From the NCBI RefSeq assembly GCF_014107495.1, contig NZ_CP041969.1:372001-436000 (forward strand): a stretch of 64,000 nucleotides of DNA, in the 5' to 3' direction. The stretch is from Cohnella cholangitidis. Its GTDB lineage: Bacteria > Bacillota > Bacilli > Paenibacillales > Paenibacillaceae. The position numbers were made by a program, and so were the translations under genes. The notes below the pieces were generated by a model. It saw only the letters and a list, made by a program, of their open reading frames with translations. It was not told where the DNA came from and did not search any database. Positions 7,788-17,411 of this stretch are shown one piece after another (the stretch's first letter is position 1; each line of letters begins with the position of its first letter).

Positions 7788-9561
7788 TGGACTGCTCCCC
7801 CCTTCCCTTCAGGAACGGCAACCGATAGGTAACCGTCGTTCCTTCGCCTAGCTTGCTGTCGATCTCAAGACCGAATGATTCCCCATATTGAAGCTTCAGC
7901 CTATCGTGAACGTTCCGGACGCCGATTCTTTTCGTTTCCTCTCTGCCTGTCGACTCGCTCAGCCACGCTTGGATTTCTTCCAACCGTTCCTTGTCGATTC
8001 CGACGCCATTGTCGCTAACGGTGAGGATTAGCGTACTTTGGGCGAGCAGAGCTTTCACTTCAATAATCCCTTTGCCCTGAACCTGATCCACCCCATGCTC
8101 GATACTATTTTCAACGATCGGCTGCAGCATGAATTTAACCGTTTCGGCTTGTAACAGCTCTACCGGCACGTCGAATACGATGTCCAGCTTTTCGTTGTAT
8201 TTCAGTTTCATCAACGCGATATAATTTTGTATATAATCGATTTCGTCTTTAAGCGTATTCAGAACGCTTCCCCTGACGATGCTTCCTTCCATCAACCCGG
8301 CCAAGCTGGACAGCATTTGTCCGACCTCGCGCTCGCCCCTCATGTAGGCGGTCCATTTGATGTTGTTTAACGTATTCAGAATAAAATGCGGATTAATCTG
8401 AGCTTGCAACGCGCGGAAACGCATGTCTTCCTTCTGCTTGTATTCGTCCTTGACGCGTTGCAGCAAATCCTTAACTTGGCCGAGCATCTGGTTATAGGTT
8501 CTCTGCAGAACCGATATTTCTTTAGGTCCGCTTATTAGAATAGGGCTATTGAATTGATTGTTCTCCATCCCCGTCATTTTCTTCACCATCACGATCAACG
8601 GCCTCGAGATCCCATTAGCGATCGCTATCGTCAACAGAACGAACAATACGATAATGACTCCCGACATCATGAAATTCGCTTTACGGATATCGAATATTTC
8701 TTTGAACACGGTATCGTAGGGAACGATCTGAACGATAGTCCATCCCGTCTGGCTGATTTTGTACGTATTCACGATTTTCTTATCCGAACCTTCTCCGACG
8801 GTCGATTGTCCACGGGAGGTTTCCTGGCTATTCATGACGGCATACTTGACCGGCAAAGCGCTTCCTAGCTTGTCTTTGTTGGCGCTCGAAATAATCGTGC
8901 CTGACGAATCGGTTAAATAAACCTCTCCTTCAAGCCCCGTAATATAGCTATACAAATCTTCTTCCGCTTTGCTGAACAGCAGAACGCCAAGCTTGCGATG
9001 AGTTTGAGGATCCAGAATCATCTTGGCTAGCGATACGGTCGGTCTTTTGTCCGCGAAAGTATAATTGGTTTTCCTGAACACCCATAACAATTGATTCGGG
9101 GATTCGTTCAAGCGGGCGAGCCAATCGCTGCGCATGATCTCATCGTAAACCTGCGGTTCCGTATATCGGGATGTTAGCATATTCCCGTTATAATCCATTA
9201 TCGCGGCGTAAGTCGTATGTTTCGATCTCGAGACTTTATTGAGCTCGTTATGCTGCAGCTCGTATTTCCCGTATGGCGTAAGCGCTTTCGGATCTTGCAG
9301 CAGCTGTATGACGCTCGGGTTTTGCGTGATTTCATTGGCATCCGTGAACATGTCTTCCGTCGTGAATTCGATATTCCTTCCCGCCAACGTGAGCGCTTCC
9401 TGAGCGGAGTGGCCTATCTTCGTCTTGATCGCGTTCTCCAAAGGCTTGTCCAGAAAATAAAACGTAAACAAAAACGGCAAAATGAGTATAAGCAGAATCA
9501 AAAAAATAATCTGATTCCGGATCGATATTTTCTGGGAGAGGGTGCCTAATCTAAGATTCAT
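7759..9561 (-). CDS. YesM-type sensor histidine kinase
   Basis: A membrane sensor kinase of 600 residues. It has an N-terminal membrane helix (IIFLILLILILPFLF), a roughly 250-residue extracellular Cache-like sensor, a second helix (about residues 295-318, VIIVLFVLLTIAIA), a HAMP linker, the His_kinase box QINPHFILNTLNNIKW with phospho-acceptor His near residue 390, and a GHKL ATPase domain (ENSIEHGV, DNGVGI). I use the ATG at 9561 because AGGAGA lies eight bases upstream; an upstream in-frame start at 9630 lacks this. It forms one operon with the response regulator and probably senses an extracellular sugar. Confidence 0.9.
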   Translation of the reverse strand: MNLRLGTLSQKISIRNQIIFLILLILILPFLFTFYFLDKPLENAIKTKIGHSAQEALTLAGRNIEFTTEDMFTDANEITQNPSVIQLLQDPKALTPYGKYELQHNELNKVSRSKHTTYAAIMDYNGNMLTSRYTEPQVYDEIMRSDWLARLNESPNQLLWVFRKTNYTFADKRPTVSLAKMILDPQTHRKLGVLLFSKAEEDLYSYITGLEGEVYLTDSSGTIISSANKDKLGSALPVKYAVMNSQETSRGQSTVGEGSDKKIVNTYKISQTGWTIVQIVPYDTVFKEIFDIRKANFMMSGVIIVLFVLLTIAIANGISRPLIVMVKKMTGMENNQFNSPILISGPKEISVLQRTYNQMLGQVKDLLQRVKDEYKQKEDMRFRALQAQINPHFILNTLNNIKWTAYMRGEREVGQMLSSLAGLMEGSIVRGSVLNTLKDEIDYIQNYIALMKLKYNEKLDIVFDVPVELLQAETVKFMLQPIVENSIEHGVDQVQGKGIIEVKALLAQSTLILTVSDNGVGIDKERLEEIQAWLSESTGREETKRIGVRNVHDRLKLQYGESFGLEIDSKLGEGTTVTYRLPFLKGRGEQSNVDQDHAGR

Positions 9562-9670
9562 TTGCCATTTCTCCTGTCGTTCGATTTCCCACCCCAGTGT
9601 AAACCCGCTTATCCGATCTGTAAATGGCAAAAGCAGGTAACTCGTCCGTTTACATCGTCAGACCTGCTAC

Positions 9671-9703
9671 AACAAACAAACCGTCTTCCCAAGGAAAACG
9701 GTT
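9671..9703 (-). terminator. Terminator after pduL
   Basis: AACCGT (9679-9684) pairs with ACGGTT (9698-9703), with inner CTTCC/GGAA pairing and a T-rich tract after it on the minus strand. A second hairpin, AGCAGGT/ACCTGCT at about 9632-9668 followed by TTTTG, lies just beyond. Confidence 0.65.
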
Positions 9704-9726
9704 CGTTTCGACTGCAGAATGAAGCA

Positions 9727-10311
9727 TTAGTCCACGATTTCGCCGAAGTCGCCGGTGTTTACGTTAGCCGCGTTACCTTCGTCCGTGTCGATGTGCATAT
9801 CGAGAGCGAATTGGTCGGATACCCGTGCCAGCACCTGCTCGAATACGACGCCGCGTTCGCCGCCTACCCGCACTTTAAGCAACTGCTTGTCCGATATTCC
9901 CCAGCGCTCGGCATCCGACGTGTGAAAATGAATATGGCGCGCGGCCACGATAACGCCTTTGTCCACGGTAACTTCTCCCGCCGGTCCTACGATCCGTATT
10001 CCCGGCGTCCCTTCGATGCTGCCCGATTCGCGCAGCGGCGGTTGAAGACCTAGCGAGAATGCATCCGTGCGCGACACTTCCAACTGCGTCGCGCTGCGAG
10101 CCGGTCCTAGAATACGTACTTTAGGGAAAGAACCTTTCGGTCCGTATACGGCTACGGTTTCATTAGCGGCGAATTGTCCAGGCTGCGATAGCGGTTTAAA
10201 CTCCGTCAAAGTCGCTCCGGCGCCGAACAGCAGTTCGACGTGCTCTTGGGAGAGATGAATGTGGCGAGCCGATACGCCTACCGGCACTTGTTTCACTTCG
10301 GATATCGTCAT
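9727..10311 (-). CDS. pduL: PduL-type phosphate acyltransferase (phosphotransacylase)
   Basis: A 194-residue member of the PduL family, which interconverts acyl-CoA and acyl phosphate and is unrelated to Pta. Two half-domains each carry a zinc-binding histidine motif, SARHIHLS near the N-terminus and AARHIHFH in the second half, and a further His sits in DMHIDTDEGN. No long N-terminal extension for encapsulation is present and no microcompartment shell genes are nearby, so it is probably a free cytosolic housekeeping form. I choose ATG 10311 over TTG 10317. It follows korA/korB. Confidence 0.88.
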   Translation of the reverse strand: MTISEVKQVPVGVSARHIHLSQEHVELLFGAGATLTEFKPLSQPGQFAANETVAVYGPKGSFPKVRILGPARSATQLEVSRTDAFSLGLQPPLRESGSIEGTPGIRIVGPAGEVTVDKGVIVAARHIHFHTSDAERWGISDKQLLKVRVGGERGVVFEQVLARVSDQFALDMHIDTDEGNAANVNTGDFGEIVD

Positions 10312-10354
10312 GAACAACCCTGCCTTCCTATGATTTCCTATCCCCAGTATAACG

Positions 10355-10389
10355 CAAGAGGCGCACGGGACAAACCCGTGCGCCTCTTG
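10355..10389 (-). terminator. Perfect hairpin between korB and pduL
   Basis: CAAGAGGCGCACGGG pairs with CCCGTGCGCCTCTTG across a five-base loop. The stem is very stable, but no T-run follows on the minus strand, so termination may be partial or Rho-dependent. Confidence 0.6.
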
Positions 10390-10409
10390 AATATCGTGCT
10401 TGTTCGTGC

Positions 10410-11275
10410 TTATTTGAATTCCGTCAACAGTTTGTCAAAGTCTTCGCGGGAAATTTTGATATCCTGCTTCGAGAGGGCTTCTTCCTTGAAGCCGACAGCC
10501 AAGTCTTCATACGACTTGCGCTCTTTGTTCTGGTAGATCAGACCGGTCAACATGCCGTTCGTTTCCATGATTTTGGTCATCGCGGCAACGCGGTTGGAAG
10601 GATCGTAATCCGGGAATTGCTCCAGGTTCACGATGTTCTCCTTGAACCAATCGTAAGTGTTGATCTTATTGAACGTTACGCAAGGGCTGAATACGTTGAT
10701 AAGCGAGAAGCCTTTGTGGCTCAAGCCTTGCTCGATCAGCGACGTCAACTGCTTCAAATCGCTGGAGAACGATTGAGCTACGAACGTAGCGCCTGCGGAC
10801 AGAGCGATCTCGAGCGGAGACAGCGTAGATTCGATCGAGCCTTCGGGCGTCGATTTCGTCTTGAAGCCTTCCGCGCTTCGCGGAGAAGTTTGACCTTTGG
10901 TCAAGCCGTAGATTTGGTTATCCATGACGATATAAGTGACGTCCAGGTTACGGCGGATCGCGTGGACCGTATGGCCCATCCCGATCGCGAAGCCGTCTCC
11001 GTCACCGCCCGATGCGATAACCGTCAACTCGCGGTTAGCAAGCTTGACGCCTTGCGCGATCGGCAACGAACGGCCGTGGATCCCATGAAGGCCATACGCG
11101 TTAATATAACCGGAGATCCGGCCGAACAGCCGATTCCCGAAATGACCGCAAGCTGTTCGGGCTCCAAGCCAACGTTGGCTGCCGCGCGCTGAATTGCCGC
11201 CTGTACGGAGAAATCTCCGCAGCCAGGGCACCAGTTTGGCTTAACGTTATTGCGAAACTCTTTGAATGTAGCCAT
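10410..11275 (-). CDS. korB: 2-oxoacid:ferredoxin oxidoreductase beta subunit, frameshifted
   Basis: The TPP-binding beta subunit, 288 residues when repaired. It oxidatively decarboxylates a 2-oxoacid such as pyruvate or 2-oxoglutarate to acyl-CoA and passes electrons to ferredoxin. WCPGCGDF near the N-terminus and the TPP/Mg motif GDGDGFAIGMGH are present. The frame breaks at about 11121-11125: the first 50 residues end SGIGCS in one frame and GRISGYINAYGLHG continues in another. Adding one G to TCGGCC restores the family sequence. AAGGAG precedes the ATG, and the gene starts directly after the korA stop. The substrate cannot be decided from sequence. Confidence 0.88.
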
Positions 11276-11276
11276 C

Positions 11277-13013
11277 TTAGTTCAGCTCCTTGCACGCTTT
11301 GTGAATTTCCGAAGGCAAGAACGGCGTTCCGTCATATTTAAGCAGATTGCGGATTTTGTCGTGATATCCGATGTTTTGTTTGATCAAGTTAGCTAATTGG
11401 CCCGTAGCGTTGTTCTCCAGAACGACGACTTGCTTCGCCGCATCCAGATGAGGCTGCAGCAATTCTACCGGGAACGGATGCATCTGCCGAACCATGATTT
11501 GATTCGTCGTAATGCCGTCCGCCGTCAAGCGGGTACGAGCTTCCTCGATCGTTCCGCCCGTCGAACCCATCGCTACGATGAGCAGATCCGGATTCGCGTT
11601 CGGCGCATCGGCTTTCACCGCGTTCGTCACGCGAAGATTGCTGATTTTGCCTAAGCGTTTGTCCATCATTTTCTCGCGGTTGAGCGCGTTCTCCGAAGGT
11701 CTTCCCTCTTGATCATGCTCTACGCCCGTTACGTGATGAATGCCGTGTTTCGCGCCCGGAAGCACGCGAGGAGAAACTCCGTCTTCCGTGAATTCGTACC
11801 GTTTGAACAAACGGTTGTCCTCGTTAGGCGGCAATTCTTCGGTAACCAGCTTACCGCGGTTGATCACGATTTTGTCGTAGTCGAGCGCTTCCGACGTTTG
11901 TTTACCGAGCGACAACTGCAAGTCCGTCGCGACAATGACCGGAATTTGATATTCCTCGGCAATGTTAAAGCCTTCAATCATATCGTAGAAACATTCTTCG
12001 ATCGTGCTCGGCGCAACGACCAGCTTAGGAATCTCGCCGTGCGTACCGTAAATAAGCGCGTTGATATCCGATTGCTCTTGTTTCGTCGGCAAGCCCGTCG
12101 AGGGACCGCCGCGTTGCGTATCGACGATCAGAAGCGGAGTTTCCGTCATTCCGGATAGACCGATCGCTTCCATCATCAACGCAAGACCCGGACCCGCGGA
12201 AGCCGTCATCGTACGGACGCCCGCGTAGTTCGCGCCGATTGCCATCGTAACCGCTGCTATTTCATCTTCCGTCTGTACGACCGTTCCGCCGAACTTAGGA
12301 AGCTTTTTGATCAAATACTCCATGATTTCGGAAGCAGGAGTGATCGGATAGGCGGACATCAGTCGGCAGCCCGCGGCGACGCAACCTAGCGCCATCGCTT
12401 CGTTACCGATCATGAACAGCTTCTGCTTGCCGTCCGCTTCTTCCAGCTTGAATTCGTCGAGAGGACCGCCCGCTTGTTCGAGCACGAATTCCGCGCCGCG
12501 GCGAACCGCTTCCACGTTCTTCTCTACGATTGCGGCTCCTTTGCGTCCGAACTCTTCTTCTACCGCTTTATTAAAGACTTCCATTGGCAAACCTAACAGC
12601 CCCCAGGATGCCCCGGAAGCGACCATATTTTTCATGAGGGAAGTGCCTAGCTCTTCTGCAATTGCAGTAATCGGTACGGCGAATAACCGCGCTTGCACGC
12701 CATCTGGGATCGTCGGCGAGAATTTCGCGTCGGCGACAACGACTCCGCCCGGACGAAGCTCACCTGCGTTTAGATCGATGCTCTCCTGGTCAAAAGCGAC
12801 TAGAATGTCCAGGTCATCGGATATCGCGCGAATCGGCTTCGTGCTGATGCGGATTTTGTTGTTCGTGTGTCCGCCTTTAATCCGCGAGGAAAAGTGTCGG
12901 TACCCGTACAGGTAGTAGCCCAGACGGTTAAGTGCGGTAGAGAAAATACGGTCGGTACTTTCCACGCCTTCGCCTTGCTGGCCGCCAATTTTCCATGACA
13001 GTTGACTGATCAC
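11277..13013 (-). CDS. korA: 2-oxoacid:ferredoxin oxidoreductase, fused gamma-alpha subunit
   Basis: A 578-residue fusion. Residues about 5-190 form the gamma (CoA-binding) domain beginning LSWKIGGQQGEGV. The rest is the alpha domain with MSAYPITPASEIMEYL and the C-terminal transketolase-like domain. This arrangement is typical of the Bacillus/Paenibacillus 2-oxoacid:acceptor oxidoreductases. I start at GTG 13013, nine bases after AGGAG; ATG 13022 abuts the ribosome site. It is co-transcribed with korB. A sigma-A type promoter lies about 80 bp upstream. Confidence 0.9.
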   Translation of the reverse strand: MISQLSWKIGGQQGEGVESTDRIFSTALNRLGYYLYGYRHFSSRIKGGHTNNKIRISTKPIRAISDDLDILVAFDQESIDLNAGELRPGGVVVADAKFSPTIPDGVQARLFAVPITAIAEELGTSLMKNMVASGASWGLLGLPMEVFNKAVEEEFGRKGAAIVEKNVEAVRRGAEFVLEQAGGPLDEFKLEEADGKQKLFMIGNEAMALGCVAAGCRLMSAYPITPASEIMEYLIKKLPKFGGTVVQTEDEIAAVTMAIGANYAGVRTMTASAGPGLALMMEAIGLSGMTETPLLIVDTQRGGPSTGLPTKQEQSDINALIYGTHGEIPKLVVAPSTIEECFYDMIEGFNIAEEYQIPVIVATDLQLSLGKQTSEALDYDKIVINRGKLVTEELPPNEDNRLFKRYEFTEDGVSPRVLPGAKHGIHHVTGVEHDQEGRPSENALNREKMMDKRLGKISNLRVTNAVKADAPNANPDLLIVAMGSTGGTIEEARTRLTADGITTNQIMVRQMHPFPVELLQPHLDAAKQVVVLENNATGQLANLIKQNIGYHDKIRNLLKYDGTPFLPSEIHKACKELN

Positions 13014-13091
13014 AGTGCCCATCTCCTCTTAATCTCTGGTTCGTCAATTTTCGACAGAATTACCCTATAATATTTTTTATTACCCTCATAA

Positions 13092-13120
13092 ATATTATGT
13101 TTTACCAACGTAAATTGCAA
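13092..13120 (-). promoter_or_regulatory. Promoter of korAB
   Basis: On the minus strand a -35 TTGCAA (13115-13120) and -10 TAATAT (13092-13097) are separated by 17 bases in an AT-rich stretch upstream of korA. Confidence 0.6.
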
Positions 13121-13197
13121 GACATATTCGCGTAAGCAATAGATAACAGTTTGAGATTAGACCGATGCCGAAATGAGATCGATGTCGGCTCAACGAT

Positions 13198-14139
13198 TCA
13201 ATTAGGTAGATTTTTTAGGAAAAAACGGTATGCGTTTTCGCCGAGAATGTCGTTCACGAGCTTCTCCGGGTACCTCTTTAATAAAGCCTCGGTAAGGTCC
13301 GGATATCGCCCGGGGTGTTCGAGGCCTTGGACATGCCGGGAAATGCCGTCGAAATCCGATCCGAAGGAAAGATGTTCGGATCCCCCTAACGCGCATACAT
13401 GCTCTACATGGCGAAGCACATCGTCAATCGTCGCGGGCTCTTCGGCTGTAACGAACCACGGGACGAAAGTAAGCCCGATGATTCCTTGCGCGGCGATGAT
13501 TGCTTGAATCTGCTCATCCGTCAGGTTACGAGGATTGTCTCTAATCGCGCGAGCGTTAGAATGCGAGGCGAAAAAAGGGCGTTTGGCGCGTTCCGCCAAC
13601 TCCCAGAAGCCTCGATCCGATAGATGGGACACATCTACTAGGATACCCAAAGATTCGCATTCCGTAACAAGCTGCCTTCCCGCTTTCGTAAAGCCTGCTC
13701 CGCGTGGCTCCATCGCTCCGTCGCACGCCCAATTGGCGTGATTCCATGTCGGTCCGAGCAGCCTCAACCCTAACCGGTGCAGGAGCCGCAACGTCCATAG
13801 CTTGCCTTGAAGCCCATCGACGCCTTCCAGGGACAGCAATGCGCCGATCGTCCCCTCTTGTTTGGCTTTCTCTAGATCCGAGGCTCTGCGAATAAGCCGC
13901 AGCCCTTTTATGGTTAATACTTCGCTCCAGAATAGCTCCGCCGCCTGAAGCACGCTCTCCGGGTTGGCCGGAACCGTGTCGGGCACGTACAAGGCGAACA
14001 CTTGCAGTCCGATCCCTCCTTGCCTTAACCGCTCGGGAGTTGCATCGAAAGCTCCACTCTTGTCTTCCCTTCCCCATTTGGACCCGGGGTTTTCAAGCAG
14101 CTTGCATAACACGTCAATATGCAGATCCGCAATTCTCAT
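13198..14139 (-). CDS. Membrane-dipeptidase-like zinc peptidase (M19 family)
   Basis: A 313-residue amidohydrolase-fold dipeptidase. Family marks are the N-terminal metal site DLHID, a bridging Glu in LLSLEGVDG, and later histidines in DVSHLSDRG and FASHSNARA. No signal peptide is visible, so it is probably cytoplasmic, as for many bacterial homologues. The ATG at 14139 is preceded by GGGGGGAA at good distance; the longer frame from 14229 adds a non-homologous leader that lies in the spoVS terminator. The physiological dipeptide is unknown. Confidence 0.9.
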   Translation of the reverse strand: MRIADLHIDVLCKLLENPGSKWGREDKSGAFDATPERLRQGGIGLQVFALYVPDTVPANPESVLQAAELFWSEVLTIKGLRLIRRASDLEKAKQEGTIGALLSLEGVDGLQGKLWTLRLLHRLGLRLLGPTWNHANWACDGAMEPRGAGFTKAGRQLVTECESLGILVDVSHLSDRGFWELAERAKRPFFASHSNARAIRDNPRNLTDEQIQAIIAAQGIIGLTFVPWFVTAEEPATIDDVLRHVEHVCALGGSEHLSFGSDFDGISRHVQGLEHPGRYPDLTEALLKRYPEKLVNDILGENAYRFFLKNLPN

Positions 14140-14186
14140 CCTGTTTCCCCCCATAGCGCTTCTCGAAAATATGTACCCCGAACGGC

Positions 14187-14264
14187 ACAAAAAAACCTGT
14201 CGCGTCGATGATACCGAGACGTAACGCAAGTTACGCCGCCTCGATGATCATCTTGAAACAGGTC
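14187..14264 (-). terminator. Terminator after spoVS
   Basis: Outer pairing ACCTGT/ACAGGT encloses GATGAT/ATCATC and an inner CGTAAC-GCAA-GTTACG hairpin. The minus strand then has a run of seven T. It separates spoVS from the dipeptidase gene. Confidence 0.75.
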
Positions 14265-14286
14265 GACAACTTTCCAAGCGAATTGC

Positions 14287-14547
14287 TTACCGGGGTTCGA
14301 CAATGAGTTTAATCGCCGTCCGGTCTTCTCCATCGATCACGATATCCGTAAATGCCGGGATGCAGATCAAGTCTACTCCGCTAGGTGCCACGAATCCGCG
14401 GGCGATAGCGACCGCTTTGACCGCTTGGTTGAGCGCCCCGGCACCGATAGCTTGCAGCTCGGCAGCCCCGCGTTCGCGAAGCACGCCTGCTAGTGCGCCT
14501 GCTACGGAATTTGGATTGGACTTTGCGGAAACCTTCAATACTTCCAT
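14287..14547 (-). CDS. spoVS: Stage V sporulation protein S
   Basis: A small basic protein of 86 residues matching SpoVS across its length (MEVLKVSAKSNPNSVAGALA, RGAAELQAIGAGALNQAVKA). It has an Alba-like fold and in Bacillus affects septation and spore coat maturation, with expression under sigma-H. GAGGAGG lies upstream of the ATG. It follows ymdB as in Bacillus. No clear sigma-H promoter was found in the preceding 100 bases. Confidence 0.96.
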   Translation of the reverse strand: MEVLKVSAKSNPNSVAGALAGVLRERGAAELQAIGAGALNQAVKAVAIARGFVAPSGVDLICIPAFTDIVIDGEDRTAIKLIVEPR

Positions 14548-14717
14548 GACCAGTACCTCCTCTTATGACAACCCGCATAGTTCTTCGGTTGCATCGGGAA
14601 TTATTCGGAAATCAAAGGATGGGCCCACTAAGGCATACTTATTCGGTAACGCGCCCGATAATTCCTTCTTTTCCTAAGCGGTTTGGTCATGAAAATGTCC
14701 AATTATTCAGATTATTG

Positions 14718-15511
14718 CTACACGGCGATCCAGGAATCTTCATCTACGGTAATGTTTTGTATTTTAACGGCTTTTCCCGTCGATTCATCTATGTCCACGA
14801 ATACGCCATTTAACGTCCATTTTCCTTCCGCCACGGTGAACCTGCCGGGCATTCCCGTAATGAAGCGACGCAATACCGTCTCCTTCTCCATCCCCAACAC
14901 TCCGTCGCGAGGTCCGGTCATTCCGGCATCCGTCAAGTAAGCCGTTCCTTCCGGCAAAATCCGGGCATCGTTCGTCTGAACATGCGTATGCGTGCCTACG
15001 ACTAACGAAGCGTAACCGTCCAAGTGCCAGCCCATCGCGATTTTTTCGCTCGTCGCTTCCGCATGGAAATCGACCAAAATGCACTTCGTGCGACGACGAA
15101 GTTCTTCTATCTCTTCATCCGCGGTGCGGAACGGACATTCCGCGGGAGGCAAGAACGTCCGACCGATCAAGTTAACGACTCCAAGATCCTTGCCGTTTCC
15201 CTTTACGATCATGCTTCCGCGGCCCGGCGTGCCCGGCGGCAAGTTGGACGGGCGCACGATCCGCGGTTCATCGTCGATAAACTCGAAGATCTCCCGATTG
15301 TCCCACGTGTGGTTGCCCATCGTGATCCCGTGAACTCCCCACTCGAACAGCTCCCGCGTGATTGCCGCGTTAATCCCGCGGCGCCGGCGGCATTTTCCCC
15401 GTTCGCGATAATGATGTGCGGGTTATATTTGTCTTTGATCCACGGCAGCAGCCGCTTAACCGTATCCCTGCCTACGTTGCCTACGATATCTCCGATAAAA
15501 ACGACTTTCAT
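14718..15511 (-). CDS. ymdB: YmdB-type metallophosphoesterase (cyclic nucleotide phosphodiesterase), frameshifted
   Basis: Repaired length is 264 residues, the same as Bacillus subtilis YmdB, a dimetal phosphodiesterase that affects biofilm and motility decisions. Motifs are MKVVFIGDIVGNVGRDTV, IIANGENAAG, GNHTWDN, and VDFHAEATSEK with GTHTHVQT. The frame breaks near 15379-15386, just after NGENAAG: one frame continues with unrelated residues, while MGNHTWDNREIFEF lies in the other. One missing base (probably a G in GGCGCCGCGGG) explains it. The start at 15511 has GAGCAGGA upstream. It lies between rny and spoVS, the normal order. Confidence 0.9.
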
Positions 15512-15550
15512 TTCCTGCTCACGCTCTCTTTCCATATCCAGCCTTAACCG

Positions 15551-15590
15551 AAGAAAAGGAAAAGTGGCTGCATGTTGCCGCAGCCACTTT
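15551..15590 (-). terminator. Terminator after rny
   Basis: AAAGTGGCTGC (15561-15571) pairs with GCAGCCACTTT (15580-15590), and the minus strand continues into a T-rich tract. Confidence 0.85.
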
Positions 15591-15613
15591 CAGCCTTCCC
15601 TGCATTCCGTAAA

Positions 15614-17158
15614 TTATTTAGCGTACTCGACCGCGCGAGTCTCACGAATGACCGTAACCTTGATGTGTCCCGGATAATCCAGTTCACCCTCGATTTTCTT
15701 CGTAATATCTCGTGCCAGGCGGAACGCCTCCGTATCGTCGATCTTTTCCGGTTGGACCATGACGCGAACCTCGCGTCCGGCTTGAATCGCGTACGATTTC
15801 TCGACGCCTTCGAACGATTCGGAGATTGCCTCCAGCTTCTCGAGCCGGCGGATGTAAGTCTCCAACGTTTCGCGGCGCGCTCCAGGGCGTGCGGCGCTAA
15901 GCGCGTCTGCAGCTCCTACGAGCATTGCGATAACCGATGTCGCTTCCACGTCGCCGTGGTGCGACGCGATACTGTTGATAACAACAGGATGTTCCTTGTA
16001 TTTCTTGCCCAATTCCACGCCGATCTCGACATGCGAGCCTTCCACTTCGTGGTCGAGCGCTTTGCCGATATCATGAAGCAAGCCGGCGCGTTTCGCAAGC
16101 GTGATGTCCTCTCCCAGTTCCCCTGCCATCAGGCCGGTCAAATAGGCGACTTCCATCGAATGCTTCAACACGTTCTGGCCATAGCTCGTCCGGAATTTCA
16201 GACGACCTAGGATTTTGATCAAATCCGGATGCAGGCCGTGCACGCCAACTTCGAAAGTGGCTTGCTCGCCGTACTCACGAATTCTCTCATCGACTTCCTT
16301 ACGGGACTTCTCCACCATTTCCTCGATCCGAGCAGGGTGAATCCGTCCATCCGCAACCAATTTTTCAAGCGAGGTACGAGCAATCTCGCGGCGGATCGGG
16401 TCGAAGCCCGATAGAATGACCGCTTCCGGAGTATCATCGATAATGAGGTCAATACCCGTTAACGTCTCAAGCGCACGGATGTTACGACCTTCGCGACCGA
16501 TGATGCGTCCTTTCATCTCTTCGTTAGGCAACGTAACGACGGATACCGTCGTCTCCGCCACGTGATCCGCGGCGCAACGTTGAATGGCGAGCGAGATGAT
16601 ATCGCGAGCTTTCTTGTCGCCTTCCTCTTTCGCTTGCTGTTCGATTTCTTTGATCATCTGAGCCGTCTCGTGACGCACTTCCTGTTCCACGTTCGACAAA
16701 ATCATCTGTTTGGCATCTTCCGTCGACAGGTTCGAAATGCGTTCCAATTCGGTCATTTGCTGCTTATGCAGCGTTTCGATCTGATCCTGGATCTCTTCGA
16801 CCCGTTTCTCTTTGTTGGCGACTTGCTCCTCTTTGCGTTCCAACGCTTCGAGCTTGCGGTCCAACGACTCTTCCTTCTGCAAGAGGCGTCTCTCCTGGCG
16901 TTGAATTTCGTTGCGGCGTTCGCGAATATCGCGTTCCGCTTCGTTACGGAGCTTGTGCACCTCGTCTTTGGCTTCCAGTACCGTTTCTTTGCGAACGGCT
17001 TCCGATTCTTTCTTGGCAGACTCGACAATTTGAATGGCAGCCGCTTCGGCACTAGAGATTTTGGCTTCCGCAATGGATTTGCGTGCGACGTAACCGATCC
17101 CAAAGCAAAGGACGCCAACAACGAGAACGATCAAGATCCAGATCCATGAAGCCATCAT
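15614..17158 (-). CDS. rny: Ribonuclease Y
   Basis: A membrane-anchored endoribonuclease of 514 residues that starts mRNA decay. An N-terminal membrane helix ([21 protein letters not shown]) is followed by a long charged coiled coil (about residues 30-200), a KH RNA-binding domain ([15 protein letters not shown]), and an HD domain with [12 protein letters not shown] and IASHHGD. GAGGAGG precedes the ATG. It is transcribed from its own promoter upstream and stands between recX/recA and ymdB as in Bacillus. Confidence 0.97.
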   Translation of the reverse strand: MMASWIWILIVLVVGVLCFGIGYVARKSIAEAKISSAEAAAIQIVESAKKESEAVRKETVLEAKDEVHKLRNEAERDIRERRNEIQRQERRLLQKEESLDRKLEALERKEEQVANKEKRVEEIQDQIETLHKQQMTELERISNLSTEDAKQMILSNVEQEVRHETAQMIKEIEQQAKEEGDKKARDIISLAIQRCAADHVAETTVSVVTLPNEEMKGRIIGREGRNIRALETLTGIDLIIDDTPEAVILSGFDPIRREIARTSLEKLVADGRIHPARIEEMVEKSRKEVDERIREYGEQATFEVGVHGLHPDLIKILGRLKFRTSYGQNVLKHSMEVAYLTGLMAGELGEDITLAKRAGLLHDIGKALDHEVEGSHVEIGVELGKKYKEHPVVINSIASHHGDVEATSVIAMLVGAADALSAARPGARRETLETYIRRLEKLEAISESFEGVEKSYAIQAGREVRVMVQPEKIDDTEAFRLARDITKKIEGELDYPGHIKVTVIRETRAVEYAK

Positions 17159-17338
17159 GGTCTTTCACCTCCTCGTTGCATCACCAAGGCAACCGCTTGG
17201 GGATACTTATTCAATTGATTTTCCGGTTTCCAAACCGTTTGATTACATGTGAACAAAACATAAAGGGTCGAAAAAACACGTACTGAATCGCTTTTTGGAA
17301 GGAAAAAACGTTCAGTTGGGAAGATGGAATACAAAATC

Positions 17339-17368
17339 ATTTTATCTTTTGCTAAATTAGATTGTCAA
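17339..17368 (-). promoter_or_regulatory. Promoter of rny
   Basis: On the minus strand a consensus -35 TTGACA (17363-17368) and -10 TAAAAT (17339-17344) are separated by 18 bases. The transcript would have a leader of about 175 bases. Confidence 0.65.
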
Positions 17369-17411
17369 GCGAGGTTGTAACGTTACACTCGCCTACAAGG
17401 CATAGGTTCCA

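Noticed and set aside
10410..11231. korB starting at 11231 in the second frame
   Set aside because: The first 37 residues in that frame are non-homologous, while the conserved CPGCGDF motif lies in the other frame from ATG 11275.
14548..14650. Sigma-H promoter before spoVS
   Set aside because: A GAAT element is present but no AGGA-type -35 at the right distance.
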